DNA of 42,603 bases from Clostridiales bacterium. GTDB lineage: Bacteria; Bacillota; Clostridia; Oscillospirales; Oscillospiraceae. The number at the start of each line of letters is the position of its first letter. Positions within the stretch are counted from its first letter, which is position 1. Under the pieces are notes generated by a model. The model was not told the origin of the DNA. It searched no databases and was given only the letters and a program-made list of their open reading frames with translations. Shown piece by piece: positions 8,593 to 16,864 of this stretch. Position numbers and translations under genes: made by a program. The DNA lies in the NCBI GenBank assembly GCA_022781505.1, contig JALETK010000031.1, positions 1 to 42,603 of the forward strand, given 5' to 3'.

Positions 8593-9321
8593 TCAGTCCT
8601 TCAGAATATACACAGGGTAGGGTCTGTCCGAATGATAGCCCAGCTTTTCCGCCAGGGCTACGGAGCGCAGATCATAGGCATCCCAGCTGGGATACAGATT
8701 CCGCTCCAGACAGGCAAGAATCAGAGCTGCGCCGCAGGCAGAGGCCAGGCCCTGCCGCCGGTAATCGGGCCGGGTGTCAATTTCAATCTCAATGCCGCCC
8801 CGGTACACCGAATAGGAGGCGGCTCCCGCCACCAGAATTCCCCTGTCCAGAACGCCAAAGCCCAGTCCCCTTTTCAGGAAATCCTCCCCGCCGTCAAACA
8901 GGGCGCAGAAATCCCGGGACCAGGACTCCCCCATGGCCTGGTGGTAAAGCTCCTGGTCAAAGGCCCTGAGGCAGTAAGGCTCCGGCACCCGGGCCAATGC
9001 CCGGAGCCTCTCCCGGTCAAATACCCCCGGCTCCTTCCGGATGGCATAGCGGAGGCGGCGCTCCGCCTTTCCCGCCAGAACCCGGCCCATGGCCTCATCC
9101 CAGGCCGCGTTCCGGGGCACCAGAATGGGCGCTCCCGCCCGGGCAATGAGGCTCTCATCGGGTATCCCGGCGAAAAAGCAGAAATCCCCCAGGACAATCT
9201 GGGCGCTTTGGGGCGCCTCTTCGTTGTCCGCCATGGCCCAACCCATGCAGCCCTGAAGGTACGACCAGACCATAGTCTCCTGCCAGCCCGCAAACAGCGG
9301 TTCGATTTTTACCGGTTTCAT
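8593..9321 (-). CDS. GNAT-family acetyltransferase (PF12746-like)
   Basis: 242 residues from the ATG at 9321, preceded by AAAGGAG; the upstream extension of the open frame has low-complexity codon use and is discarded. The N-terminal half (WSYLQGCMGWAMAD, then SAQIVLGDFCFFAG) matches the GNAT_acetyltran family seen in Firmicutes. The C-terminal half has the acetyl-CoA fold with DTRPDYRRQGLAS as motif A. Substrate unknown. It lies 46 bp after a MerR-type regulator gene on the same strand, so it may be co-transcribed with it and under its control. Confidence 0.8.
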   Translation of the reverse strand: MKPVKIEPLFAGWQETMVWSYLQGCMGWAMADNEEAPQSAQIVLGDFCFFAGIPDESLIARAGAPILVPRNAAWDEAMGRVLAGKAERRLRYAIRKEPGVFDRERLRALARVPEPYCLRAFDQELYHQAMGESWSRDFCALFDGGEDFLKRGLGFGVLDRGILVAGAASYSVYRGGIEIEIDTRPDYRRQGLASACGAALILACLERNLYPSWDAYDLRSVALAEKLGYHSDRPYPVYILKD

Positions 9322-9367
9322 AGGCGCTCCTTTCCCGGCTCTCCGCCTGGTATTTATGGGGGAACCC

Positions 9368-9751
9368 TTACAGGCACCCGGGCCAGGTGAGGACCCCGGT
9401 CTCCAGGGCTGCGTCATATCGGGAGATTTTATAATCCAGCCGCGCCATGGTTGCCTGCATGGACTCCAGCTGCTCCTCCAGGCGGCGGCGCTGGTCAATC
9501 AGCAGGGCCCTGCGCGCAGGGATGGTCTCGTCCCCCAGGCGGGCCAGGCGGACATACTCCACCATAACCCCCACGGGAAGTCCGGCAGAGCGCATACACT
9601 TGGCCAGCTCTACCCAACCGCAGTCCTCCAGCGTATAGTCCCGCACACCTCCGGCGGTTCTTTGCACCGGTGGAATCATTCCCACCCGCTCATAGTACCG
9701 CAGGGTATCCTGGGACAAATCGTATTTTTTGCTTACCTCTGCTATGGTCAT
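9368..9751 (-). CDS. MerR-family transcriptional regulator
   Basis: 127 residues from the ATG at 9751, with GGAGGG about 8 nt upstream. The N-terminus MTIAEVSKKYDLSQDTLRYY, followed by ERVGMIPP, is the winged helix-turn-helix of MerR proteins. GGVRDYTLEDCGWVELAKC is the wing region, and residues about 75-115 form the dimerising coiled coil. There is no C-terminal ligand domain and no metal-type cysteine pair, so it resembles AdhR/CueR-length aldehyde or electrophile sensors more than metal sensors; that assignment is inference. Its own promoter has the long spacer expected for MerR activation. The GNAT gene downstream is a likely co-transcribed target. Confidence 0.88.
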   Translation of the reverse strand: MTIAEVSKKYDLSQDTLRYYERVGMIPPVQRTAGGVRDYTLEDCGWVELAKCMRSAGLPVGVMVEYVRLARLGDETIPARRALLIDQRRRLEEQLESMQATMARLDYKISRYDAALETGVLTWPGCL

Positions 9752-9782
9752 GAAGCACCCTCCAAACAGCTCAGATAAGCCT

Positions 9783-9813
9783 ATGATATCACCTGGAGCT
9801 TGCTCCAAGTCAA
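9783..9813 (-). promoter_or_regulatory. MerR-type promoter and operator
   Basis: Minus-strand -35 TTGACT (9813-9808) and -10 TATCAT (9788-9783) are separated by 19 bp, the stretched spacing typical of MerR-controlled promoters. The spacer holds a near-perfect palindrome CTTGGAGC-AA-GCTCCAGG (9809-9792), one mismatch. The -35 overlaps the stop codon of the upstream YjbR gene. Confidence 0.8.
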
Positions 9814-10157
9814 GTGCATTTTTTGGTTTTACCAGGGGCCGTGAGGAAAAAGCTGTCAGAGATCAGGCGGAGAATGTCTTTGTCCTCCATGGTGCCGTCC
9901 AGAATAATGCTGATCCAGTGGCGCTTGTTCATATGATAGGCAGGTACCACCGCCTCATAGGCGCCCTGCCACAGCTCTCCCCACATGGGCTCTGCCTTCA
10001 CGTTGATCCAGATTTTTTCCTCCCGCTGAAAGATGAACGCAAAGCTCTTCCGGTTCTCCCGGTGGCGCATCACCGTCCAGTTCCCGTCGAAGGGGTAATC
10101 CTCAAAGACATCCGGCAGGGTCATGCAGGCCTTGATTGCCTCCTCCCGGGTCGTCAA
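9810..10157 (-). CDS. YjbR/MmcQ family protein
   Basis: 115 residues. The pattern (ACMTLPDVFEDYPFDGNWTV, then MRHRENRKSFAFI, then INVKAEP and the closing HMNKRHWISI) is the compact YjbR fold, sometimes called MmcQ-like DNA-binding protein; its function is not established. The start codon overlaps the deformylase stop (ATGA), so translation is probably coupled. The stop codon sits inside the promoter of the MerR gene. Confidence 0.85.
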   Translation of the reverse strand: MTTREEAIKACMTLPDVFEDYPFDGNWTVMRHRENRKSFAFIFQREEKIWINVKAEPMWGELWQGAYEAVVPAYHMNKRHWISIILDGTMEDKDILRLISDSFFLTAPGKTKKCT

Positions 10158-10564
10158 ATCAGCACCCCGTCGCAGTGATCCAGCTCGTGCTGAATGATCT
10201 GGGCCGTCCAGCCGCTGAAGGTTTTGGTTACTGTGGAAAAGCTCATGTCCTGATAGCGCACGGTGATAGTGCGGAAGCGGACGGTTTTCCTGGCGCCCGG
10301 AAGAGACAGGCAGCCCTCCTCCGCCTCAAAGGGGTCCACCGCCTTGCGGATCTCCGGATTGAACATCACCAGAGGCACACCGTTGGCGGAGACGGCAATA
10401 ACCCGCCGCAGCTCTCCCACCATGTTCGCCGCGAGGCCCACGCAGGAGTCCCGGTGGGCCTCCAGAGTATCCAGAAGATCCTGGGCCAGAGGGAGGTCTT
10501 TCCTGGTTGCGGCCTCGGAACGAAGCTGAAGGAAAATGGGGTCTTTTACAATGGGTCTGATCAA
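10154..10564 (-). CDS. Peptide deformylase-family protein with altered motif I
   Basis: 136 residues if translation starts at the TTG at 10564, which has GGAAAGG 9 nt upstream; a longer start at 10600 has no ribosome binding site. Zinc or iron ligands are intact: C85 in EGCLS and H126, H130 in HELDH with catalytic E127. Motif I reads GLAANM (residues 43-48), where canonical deformylases have GxGLAAxQ, so the formyl-contacting Gln is Met. The third motif is HELDHCDG, not HExDHLxG. Similar short clostridial proteins exist and are usually annotated as deformylase. It may act on N-formyl peptides weakly or on another substrate. Confidence 0.8.
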   Translation of the reverse strand: MIRPIVKDPIFLQLRSEAATRKDLPLAQDLLDTLEAHRDSCVGLAANMVGELRRVIAVSANGVPLVMFNPEIRKAVDPFEAEEGCLSLPGARKTVRFRTITVRYQDMSFSTVTKTFSGWTAQIIQHELDHCDGVLI

Positions 10565-10659
10565 TGTGCTCAACCTTTCCGAACGTATTTCCACGAACAA
10601 GCCTTTTTGGATACCTTATATTATGGCGCATTTTCCCCGGCTCCTCCCCGGAACCGGAG

Positions 10660-10695
10660 GAAAAAGGCGGAGCAAGCCAGGGGCTACTCCGCCTT
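10660..10695 (-). terminator. Terminator after the Dabb gene
   Basis: Minus strand: AAGGCGGAG, a 14-nt loop, CTCCGCCTT, then TTTCC. It lies about 15 bp past the Dabb stop. The rest of the gap to 10565 holds a weak -10-like CATAATATAAGG for the deformylase gene. Confidence 0.8.
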
Positions 10696-10709
10696 GAGAA
10701 CGCAATTGA

Positions 10710-10994
10710 TCAATATTCGTAATCCGCAGCCATACGGGAGACCACATACTTGTGGACAACCTCCTTGGCCGCCACATGCTTGGGGTGAACCTGATATCCC
10801 TCCAGGGCCTCAGCACTGTCGAACTCGGAATACAGCGCATAGTCGGCATCTCCCTGGTAGGTGGGGCAAACCTCAAGCCACTGCAGGCCCGGGACAACGC
10901 CAACCAGAGGCTCCAGCGCCTGGGCAATTTCGTGGACGGCAGCCTGCTTATCGCAATCCTCCCGCAGCTTATAGATGACAATGTGCTTCACCAT
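10710..10994 (-). CDS. Dabb (stress-responsive A/B barrel) domain protein
   Basis: 94 residues beginning MVKHIVIYKL at 10994; GGAGG lies 8 nt upstream, whereas an earlier ATG at 11000 would have only 2-3 nt spacing. The sequence has the dimeric alpha/beta barrel signature: first strand VKHIVIYKL, central LEVCPTYQGDADYALYSEF, then HPKHVAAKEVVHKYV. Function of the family in bacteria is unclear; members include olivetolic acid cyclase-like and stress proteins. Stands alone between two terminators, so the promoter should lie in 10995-11080, where I see GC-rich inverted repeats but no convincing -10. Confidence 0.85.
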   Translation of the reverse strand: MVKHIVIYKLREDCDKQAAVHEIAQALEPLVGVVPGLQWLEVCPTYQGDADYALYSEFDSAEALEGYQVHPKHVAAKEVVHKYVVSRMAADYEY

Positions 10995-11080
10995 AATCAT
11001 TACCTCCAGTTGGGGCAGAGCCCAAGCCCCGCAGAATGCGGGTGCATCGCGGGGCACTGAAATTGAGAGCTGTCACACCT

Positions 11081-11111
11081 AAAACCGGGGCCAACAGGAG
11101 TCAGCCCCGGT
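11081..11111 (-). terminator. Terminator of the M50-to-ispH operon
   Basis: Minus strand: ACCGGGGC, a 12-nt loop, GCCCCGGT followed by TTTAGG. It begins 13 bp after the ispH-S1 stop and closes the ten-gene operon. Confidence 0.75.
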
Positions 11112-11123
11112 ATGTAGTTCTGC

Positions 11124-13067
11124 TCAGTCCTCGGCGGGAGCCTCGTTCTCTCCGTTCAGAAGAGCACGGATGGACAGGGAGATGCGCTTGTTCTCGGCAT
11201 CCACGTCGATGATCTTCACGGTGACCTCCTGGCCCTCGCTGAGCACGTCCTCGGGCTTGCCGATGCGGCGGTCAGCGATCTGGGAGATGTGAATCAGGCC
11301 GTCCACGCCGGGCAGAATCTCTGCGAAGGCGCCGAAGGTCATGAGCTTCACAACCTTAGCGGGAACCACGTCGCCCACGGAGAACTTCTCCATGAACTGG
11401 TTCCAGGGGTTCATCTCGGCGGTCTTGTAGCCCAGGGAGATCTTCCGCTTCTCGGGGTCGAAGGAGATAACAAAGACGTCGATCTCGTCGCCAACCTTCA
11501 CCACCTCGGCGGGGTTCTTGATCCGGTTCCAGGACAGCTCGGAGACGTGAACCATGCCGTCCACACCGCCGATGTCCACAAAGGCACCGTAGGAAGTCAG
11601 GGACTTCACAACGCCGTGATACTTCTTGCCAACCTCGATCTCGCTCCAGATCTTCTCGGCGGCAGCCTTCCGGGCCTCAGCGGCCACGGCACGGATGGAG
11701 CCGATGACTCTGCGGCGGGGACGGTTGACCTCGGTGATCTTCATCTGCACGGTCTTGCCAACCATGCCGCTCATGTCGCCGCCCTTGGCAATGCCGGACT
11801 GGGAGGCGGGGATGTACACCCGGACGCCCTTCACATTGGCATCCAGGCCGCCCTTGTTCTCCTCGGTGATGTTGCCTTCCACAACGGTCTTGTTCTCGCA
11901 GGCCTCGTTGATGTCGTCCCAGACCTTCAGGCCATCCAGCTTCTTCTTGCTCAGCTGGCAGGTGCCCTCCTGGTCGTTGACGCGAACCACAAAGACCTCG
12001 ATCTCGTCGCCAACCTTCAGAACTTCCTCGGGCTTCACGCTGGGATCATTGCTGACTTCGTCGCAGGGAATGTAACCGGCATGCTTCGTGCCCAGATCGA
12101 CCTGGACTTCCGTGGTGCCGATGTGGGTGACGACACCGGTAACCTTGTCTCCTGTATTTAAAGTCTTGATGGACTGCTCCAGAAGCTCCTCAAAAGTCTG
12201 CTCCTGCACAGCATCATTAGTAATTTCGCTCATAGTGTTGTTGACCTCCTTTATTATCCACGCCGGCGTCGACGCGCCTGCCGTGATTCCAACATCAAGG
12301 GCGCCGCGGAAGAAGCCCGGATTCAGCTCCGAGGCATTCTCGACCAGGGCGACCTGGCCGCAGTGCTCCCGGCAAATTGCAGCGAGGCGGCATGTGTTGG
12401 AACTTTTCGGATCTCCCACAACAACCATGGCCTGACAGACTTCTGACATTTGTGCCGCTTCTCTTTGCCGATTTTCTGTTGCTTTGCATATTGTATCAAA
12501 AATTTTCAAGTTAGTAAACTGTTTTTTTGCGATTTCAACGCACAAATTCCACAAATTTGCGGTGAGCGTAGTCTGCGAAACCATGCAAATTGGCGAATCG
12601 GGCGAAATTTTGGGCTTTTGGGCCCATGCTTCCAGCTCCTGAGGGGTCTCAAAGACCTGTGCGCGGCTGCTCCAGCTGGATATTCCCACCACCTCCGGGT
12701 GGGTGCGGGTGCCGATAATCACAGGAATCCGGCCCTCCCCCTGGGCCTCCTTCACAAGGTTGTGAATCCGGGTGACAAAGGGACAGGTGGCATCCACCAC
12801 CTCCACAGGCAGCGCCTTCAGCCGCTCCTCCATTTCCCGGGGAATGCCGTGGGCCCGGACTACCACCGTCTCCCCCGGCTCTGCCTGGGCAGGATCCTCA
12901 ATGACCCGGACGCCCATGGCGGCGAATTTCTCCACCACATGGCGGTTGTGAATGATGGGCCCCAGGGTGCAGACCCGCTTTCCAGCCTCCGCCGCCTGCT
13001 CCACCAGCTGCACCGCCCGGCTGACGCCGAAGCAGAAGCCGGCATACTTACCAACCCGGATGCTCAT
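11124..13067 (-). CDS. ispH: IspH fused to four S1 RNA-binding domains
   Basis: 647 residues in one frame. Residues 1-278 are 4-hydroxy-3-methylbut-2-enyl diphosphate reductase, the last step of the MEP isoprenoid pathway. The three cluster cysteines are C12 (GFCFGV), C95 (VDATCPFV) and C194 (DTICKAT), with HPE at 123-125 and SSN at 222-224. Residues 279-647 hold four S1 domains (about 305-376, 393-461, 479-548, 563-635) like a short ribosomal protein S1. This fusion is known in Clostridia. An in-frame ATG at residue 279 has its own strong ribosome binding site, so a free S1 protein may also be made. The start overlaps the cmk stop (ATGA). Confidence 0.95.
   Translation of the reverse strand: MSIRVGKYAGFCFGVSRAVQLVEQAAEAGKRVCTLGPIIHNRHVVEKFAAMGVRVIEDPAQAEPGETVVVRAHGIPREMEERLKALPVEVVDATCPFVTRIHNLVKEAQGEGRIPVIIGTRTHPEVVGISSWSSRAQVFETPQELEAWAQKPKISPDSPICMVSQTTLTANLWNLCVEIAKKQFTNLKIFDTICKATENRQREAAQMSEVCQAMVVVGDPKSSNTCRLAAICREHCGQVALVENASELNPGFFRGALDVGITAGASTPAWIIKEVNNTMSEITNDAVQEQTFEELLEQSIKTLNTGDKVTGVVTHIGTTEVQVDLGTKHAGYIPCDEVSNDPSVKPEEVLKVGDEIEVFVVRVNDQEGTCQLSKKKLDGLKVWDDINEACENKTVVEGNITEENKGGLDANVKGVRVYIPASQSGIAKGGDMSGMVGKTVQMKITEVNRPRRRVIGSIRAVAAEARKAAAEKIWSEIEVGKKYHGVVKSLTSYGAFVDIGGVDGMVHVSELSWNRIKNPAEVVKVGDEIDVFVISFDPEKRKISLGYKTAEMNPWNQFMEKFSVGDVVPAKVVKLMTFGAFAEILPGVDGLIHISQIADRRIGKPEDVLSEGQEVTVKIIDVDAENKRISLSIRALLNGENEAPAED
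12231..12252 (-). promoter_or_regulatory. Internal ribosome binding site and start codon for the S1 part
   Basis: AAAGGAGG (12252-12245) lies 11 nt before an in-frame ATG (12233-12231) that opens MSEITNDAVQEQ, exactly at the boundary between IspH and S1. It encodes IKEV in the IspH C-terminus, so conservation of that motif could create the signal by chance. Confidence 0.55.
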
Positions 13068-13750
13068 AGGGGAATCCTCTGGGCAATGATGGCCTCCATG
13101 GCGGCCACAGACTCCTCCAGGTTCAGCTCCGAGGTGTCCAGCAGCACCGCGTCCTTCGCCTGCTTCAGAGGTGCGATGGCCCGGGTCATGTCCTGATGAT
13201 CCCGCGCCTCAATCTCCTGGAGAACCTTCTCAAAGCTCTGCTTTTGTCCCTTGGCCTCCTGCTCCTTCATCCGCCGCTCCGCCCGAATCCGGGCAGAGGC
13301 GGTGAGGTAGATTTTCACGTCCGCCTGGGGCAGCACCACGGTGCCGATGTCCCGGCCGTCCATAATCACGTTGTGGGTTCGGGCGATGTCCCGCTGCATG
13401 TCCAGCAGAAACTCTCGGACGGCCGGCTGGGCGGAAATCTCCGAGGCAATTTTGGACATCTCCGGGGTGCGGATCTCCTCCGTCACGTCAAAGCCGTTGA
13501 GGAGCATGTGCTGGGAACCGTCATCTCCGTAAGTAATCTTCAGATTCACATCGTCCAGAAGCCGCTCCACCCCGTCTTTGTCCCTGGGGCCGATGCCCAT
13601 GAGGTTCATATGGTAGCCCACCGTGCGGTAGATTGCACCGGTGTCCACATACACAAAGCCCAGCTTCCTGGCCAGGCACTTGGCCATGGTGCTCTTTCCC
13701 GCACCGGCGGGGCCGTCAATGGCTACGCTGTATACCCGATTGTCTTTCAT
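13064..13750 (-). CDS. cmk: Cytidylate kinase
   Basis: 228 residues, normal length. P-loop GPAGAGKST at 13-21, VDTGAIYR for the nucleotide site, DGRDIGT for the CMP/dCMP site, and the RxxxR-type lid region (ARIRAERRMKE). It phosphorylates CMP and dCMP to the diphosphates. Its linkage with ispH and an S1 protein is a familiar arrangement (cmk-ispH-rpsA). The ATG of ispH overlaps the stop. A 15-bp gap separates it from the flavoprotein gene upstream. Confidence 0.95.
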   Translation of the reverse strand: MKDNRVYSVAIDGPAGAGKSTMAKCLARKLGFVYVDTGAIYRTVGYHMNLMGIGPRDKDGVERLLDDVNLKITYGDDGSQHMLLNGFDVTEEIRTPEMSKIASEISAQPAVREFLLDMQRDIARTHNVIMDGRDIGTVVLPQADVKIYLTASARIRAERRMKEQEAKGQKQSFEKVLQEIEARDHQDMTRAIAPLKQAKDAVLLDTSELNLEESVAAMEAIIAQRIPL

Positions 13751-13765
13751 ACCCTTTCTCTCCTT

Positions 13766-14986
13766 TCAAATGCTCCGTCCCGCGGAATAGCCGGTGGACC
13801 AGGCGATTTGCAGATTAAAGCCGCCGGTATAGGCGTCACAGTCCAGGATTTCCCCGGCGAAGTACAGCCCCGGCACCTTTTTGGAGGCCATGGTTTTGGG
13901 GTCCACCTCCCCGGTTTTCACACCGCCGGAGGTGACGATGGCCTCCGCCACCGGCCGCTTCCCCGTGACGGTGAGGCGGAATCCCTTCAGCTCCTCCAGA
14001 AGAAGGCGGCGCTGCTGCCGGGTCAGGGAGTTGGCCGGCAGCTCCCGGGGAATCCCCGTCCGGTCCAGAATCACGGGAATCATGGACCGGGGGAGCAAAT
14101 CCGTCAAAGCGTTGACCATGGAGCGGTTTTTATACAGCTCCAAATCCCGGAGGAGACGGCTGTCCAGCTTTCCCTCCTCCAGGGCGGGCTTCAGGTCAAG
14201 AACCAGGGTGTAGGCTCCCGGCTTTCCCATATGGGCGCTGGCACTCAATACCGTGGGGCCGGAGACGCCGAAGTGGGTGAACAGCAGCTCTCCAAAGTCC
14301 CGGTAGACGCACTTCCCTTTTCCGTCCAGGAGCTTCACTCCCACGTTCCGCAAGGAGAGGCCCTGCATGTTGGGAGCGTCCTCCCCTGCCGTCTCCAGGG
14401 GTACCAGGGAGCCCACAGGCTCCACAATGGCGTGCCCCAGGGCCCGGGCCATCTCATAGCCGTCGCCGGTGGAGCCGGTGGCGGGGTAGGAGCAGCCGCC
14501 GGTGGCGAGAATCACCCTGGGAGCGTGGAAGCTGCCCCGATCCGTCAGTACCCCGGTGACCGCTCCCTCCCGGGTCAGAATTTCCTTTGCCCGGGCCGTA
14601 AGTACCTCCACCCCCGCCTGCTCCAGGGCCCGGTTCAGGGCCTCCTGGATGCTGAGGGCGCTGTCCGACTGGGGAAAGACCCGGTTGCCCCGCTCGGTTT
14701 TTAAGGGGCAGCCCATGTCCTCAAAAAAGGCCATGACCCGCTCCGGAGGAAAGGCATCCAGGGCGCTGAACAGAAACCTGCCGTTTCTGGGCACGTTCTG
14801 GAGCGCCTCCTGGGGGGTGCAGTTGTTGGTCACATTGCACCGGCCCTTGCCGGTGATCCGCAGCTTTTTGCCCAGGCGGTCATTTCGTTCCAGGAGCGCA
14901 ATGCGCTTTCCCGCCCGGCCTGCGGTGATGGCGGCAAACATCCCCGCAGGGCCGCCGCCGATTACAATTCCGTCGTACATACTCAT
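13766..14986 (-). CDS. HI0933/YhiN-family FAD-dependent oxidoreductase
   Basis: 406 residues. It opens with an FAD-binding Rossmann motif GGGPAGMFAA (residues 11-20), and LGKKLRITGKGRCNVTN is the hallmark of the HI0933 family. A second family block, ATGGCSYPATGSTGDGYEMA, lies near residues 166-185, and the C-terminus has GLYFAGEILDCDAYTGGFNL. The physiological reaction of the family is not known. The start overlaps the upstream pseudouridine synthase stop (ATGA), so it is translationally coupled within the operon. Confidence 0.9.
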   Translation of the reverse strand: MSMYDGIVIGGGPAGMFAAITAGRAGKRIALLERNDRLGKKLRITGKGRCNVTNNCTPQEALQNVPRNGRFLFSALDAFPPERVMAFFEDMGCPLKTERGNRVFPQSDSALSIQEALNRALEQAGVEVLTARAKEILTREGAVTGVLTDRGSFHAPRVILATGGCSYPATGSTGDGYEMARALGHAIVEPVGSLVPLETAGEDAPNMQGLSLRNVGVKLLDGKGKCVYRDFGELLFTHFGVSGPTVLSASAHMGKPGAYTLVLDLKPALEEGKLDSRLLRDLELYKNRSMVNALTDLLPRSMIPVILDRTGIPRELPANSLTRQQRRLLLEELKGFRLTVTGKRPVAEAIVTSGGVKTGEVDPKTMASKKVPGLYFAGEILDCDAYTGGFNLQIAWSTGYSAGRSI

Positions 14987-15717
14987 GCTCCTCCAGCCGC
15001 CCCGGCTGCGTGGCCCCGGCGAAGGCGGCGCACCTCCTCGTCGGTGAGATACCGCCAGGCTCCGGGAGAGAGGGCTCCCAGCTCCAGGCCGCCCTCAGCC
15101 ACCCGCACCAGGCGGGACACCTGCAGCTCCGCCATGGCGCACATCCGCCGCACCTGGCGGTTGCGTCCCTCGTGAATGGTCACCTCCAGGCAGGCCTGAT
15201 CCCCCTCCTGCCAGGCCAGCCGCACCGAGGGCTTGGCAATGGTATAGCCGTCCAGGCAAACCTGACGGCCCAGGGCAATCTCCTTCCCCGGAGCAAAGCC
15301 CCGCACCCAGACCCGGTAGCGCTTGTCCACCTGGCCTCTGGGGTGGGCAATCTCCTGGGAGAAGGCCCCGTCGTTGGTGAAGAGCAGGAGTCCCTCGGAG
15401 TCCATATCCAGCCGGCCCACGGGCCACACCCGGCAGCCGCAGTCCGCCACCAGCCGGGCGGCATCCGGCCGGCCCTTTTCGTCGTGCAGGGTGGTGACAA
15501 CTCCCCGGGGCTTGTGCAGCATTATGTACACATAGCCCCCGGGACGGGGCAGAGGCACCCCGTCCACCAGGATTTCATCGGTCTCCGGGTCGGCGCTCTG
15601 GCCCAGGACGGCTTCCGCCCCGTTGACCCGAACCCGGCCCGCCGTAATCATCTCCTCCGCCCGGCGCCGGGAGGCGACGCCCCGGGCGGAAAGTATTTTT
15701 TGCAATCGGTCTTTCAT
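14983..15717 (-). CDS. rluB: RluB/RsuA-family rRNA pseudouridine synthase
   Basis: 244 residues. An S4 RNA-binding domain (residues 3-50, RLQKILSARGVASRRRAEEM) is followed by the catalytic domain with GRLDMDSEGLLLFTNDG, in which D104 is the expected nucleophile, and GRNRQVRRM near the C-terminus. RluB modifies U2605-equivalent in 23S rRNA and is commonly found next to scpB in Firmicutes, as here. RsuA and RluE-type assignments are alternatives. Overlaps both neighbours by ATGA. Confidence 0.88.
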   Translation of the reverse strand: MKDRLQKILSARGVASRRRAEEMITAGRVRVNGAEAVLGQSADPETDEILVDGVPLPRPGGYVYIMLHKPRGVVTTLHDEKGRPDAARLVADCGCRVWPVGRLDMDSEGLLLFTNDGAFSQEIAHPRGQVDKRYRVWVRGFAPGKEIALGRQVCLDGYTIAKPSVRLAWQEGDQACLEVTIHEGRNRQVRRMCAMAELQVSRLVRVAEGGLELGALSPGAWRYLTDEEVRRLRRGHAAGAAGGA

Positions 15718-16817
15718 TGGCCGCCTCCAAAGATTCGCTGAAATAGATTTTTCTTCACCGGCACAGGCTCTAACGGGCTGCTCTCTCCGTAGTACACCGG
15801 CACCTTTCCCACGGGGACGCCCTCCAGGAGAATGTGGGCATAGCCCGCAGCCTGGCCCGCCTCCACGGGGGCATATACAAAGCCCATGCCGCCGAAGGAG
15901 AGCTCCAGCCGCTCCCCCTGGGCCACCGGGTAGGAGAAGGACTCTCCTGCCACCAGGGGCACCGTCTCCCGCTCCCCGGACACCACGGCCCGGCTCCCCA
16001 GGGTCTGTCCCCGGGTCACCAGAAGTCTGGTCTCATACTGGGAAAAGCCATACTCCAGAAGCCGGGTGTGATCGTTCCAGTCGTCCGGGGCGTTGATGGT
16101 CACCGCCACCAGACGCCGCCCGTCCCGCAGGGCGGAGGACACCAGAATCCGCCCTGCGGCCTTGGTGTAGCCGGTCTTCACCCCGTCGGCCCCGTCGAAA
16201 CGCCACAGGAGCTTATTGTGATTGGTGAGGCTCCGGCTCCCCACCCGGATGGATTTGGTGGACACGGTCTTGGCGAAAATCTCGTTTTTCATGGCATAGG
16301 CCGTGAGCTTCGCCATATCCCGGGCGGTGGAATGGTGATCCGGGGAATCCAGACCGTTGGGGTTTTCAAAGTGGGTGTGCTCCAGCCCCAGCTGCCGGGC
16401 CTTGTCGTTCATGAGCTCCACAAAGCCCTCCACCGTGCCGCCGCAGTAAATGGCCAGGGCCACGGCGGCGTCGTTGCCGGACTGGAGCATCAGGCCGTAG
16501 AGCAGCTCCTGCACTGTGAGAACCTCCCCCGCCTGCAGGTACATGGAGGAGCCCTCGATGCCCACCGCCTCCGGCGGGATCTCCATCCGGTCCAGGACGT
16601 TGCACTGCTCTGCCACCACCAGGGCCGTCATAATCTTGGTGGTGCTGGCAATCAGGCTCTCCGTGTCCGCGTCCTTCTCATAGAGCACCCGGCCGGAGTC
16701 CGCGTCCATCAAAATGGCATGCTCCGCCGAGACCCCCATAGCAGAGGCCTCCGGCAGGATGACAAGAAGCAGGACGGCCGCAGTCAGGGCCGCAGCCGCC
16801 CGATTTCGCAGTTTCAT
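15714..16817 (-). CDS. D-alanyl-D-alanine carboxypeptidase (DacF-like)
   Basis: 367 residues with a signal peptide (about 1-26, ending ASA). Penicillin-binding motifs are all present: S58-T-T-K61, S113-G-N115 and K214-T-G. A C-terminal beta domain (residues about 265-350) ends in a basic tail (VKKNLFQRIF) that may sit at the membrane, as in PBP5/DacF. It trims the terminal D-Ala of peptidoglycan stem peptides at the outer membrane face. Its neighbour gerW and the scpAB genes match the usual order around dacF in spore formers. A 21-nt GC hairpin (16827-16847) lies in the 47-bp gap upstream. Confidence 0.92.
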   Translation of the reverse strand: MKLRNRAAAALTAAVLLLVILPEASAMGVSAEHAILMDADSGRVLYEKDADTESLIASTTKIMTALVVAEQCNVLDRMEIPPEAVGIEGSSMYLQAGEVLTVQELLYGLMLQSGNDAAVALAIYCGGTVEGFVELMNDKARQLGLEHTHFENPNGLDSPDHHSTARDMAKLTAYAMKNEIFAKTVSTKSIRVGSRSLTNHNKLLWRFDGADGVKTGYTKAAGRILVSSALRDGRRLVAVTINAPDDWNDHTRLLEYGFSQYETRLLVTRGQTLGSRAVVSGERETVPLVAGESFSYPVAQGERLELSFGGMGFVYAPVEAGQAAGYAHILLEGVPVGKVPVYYGESSPLEPVPVKKNLFQRIFGGGQ

Positions 16818-16864
16818 ATTTCATCACCGGGGGTAGCTTTCCCCCGGCAAAGGGTTCTATACCA

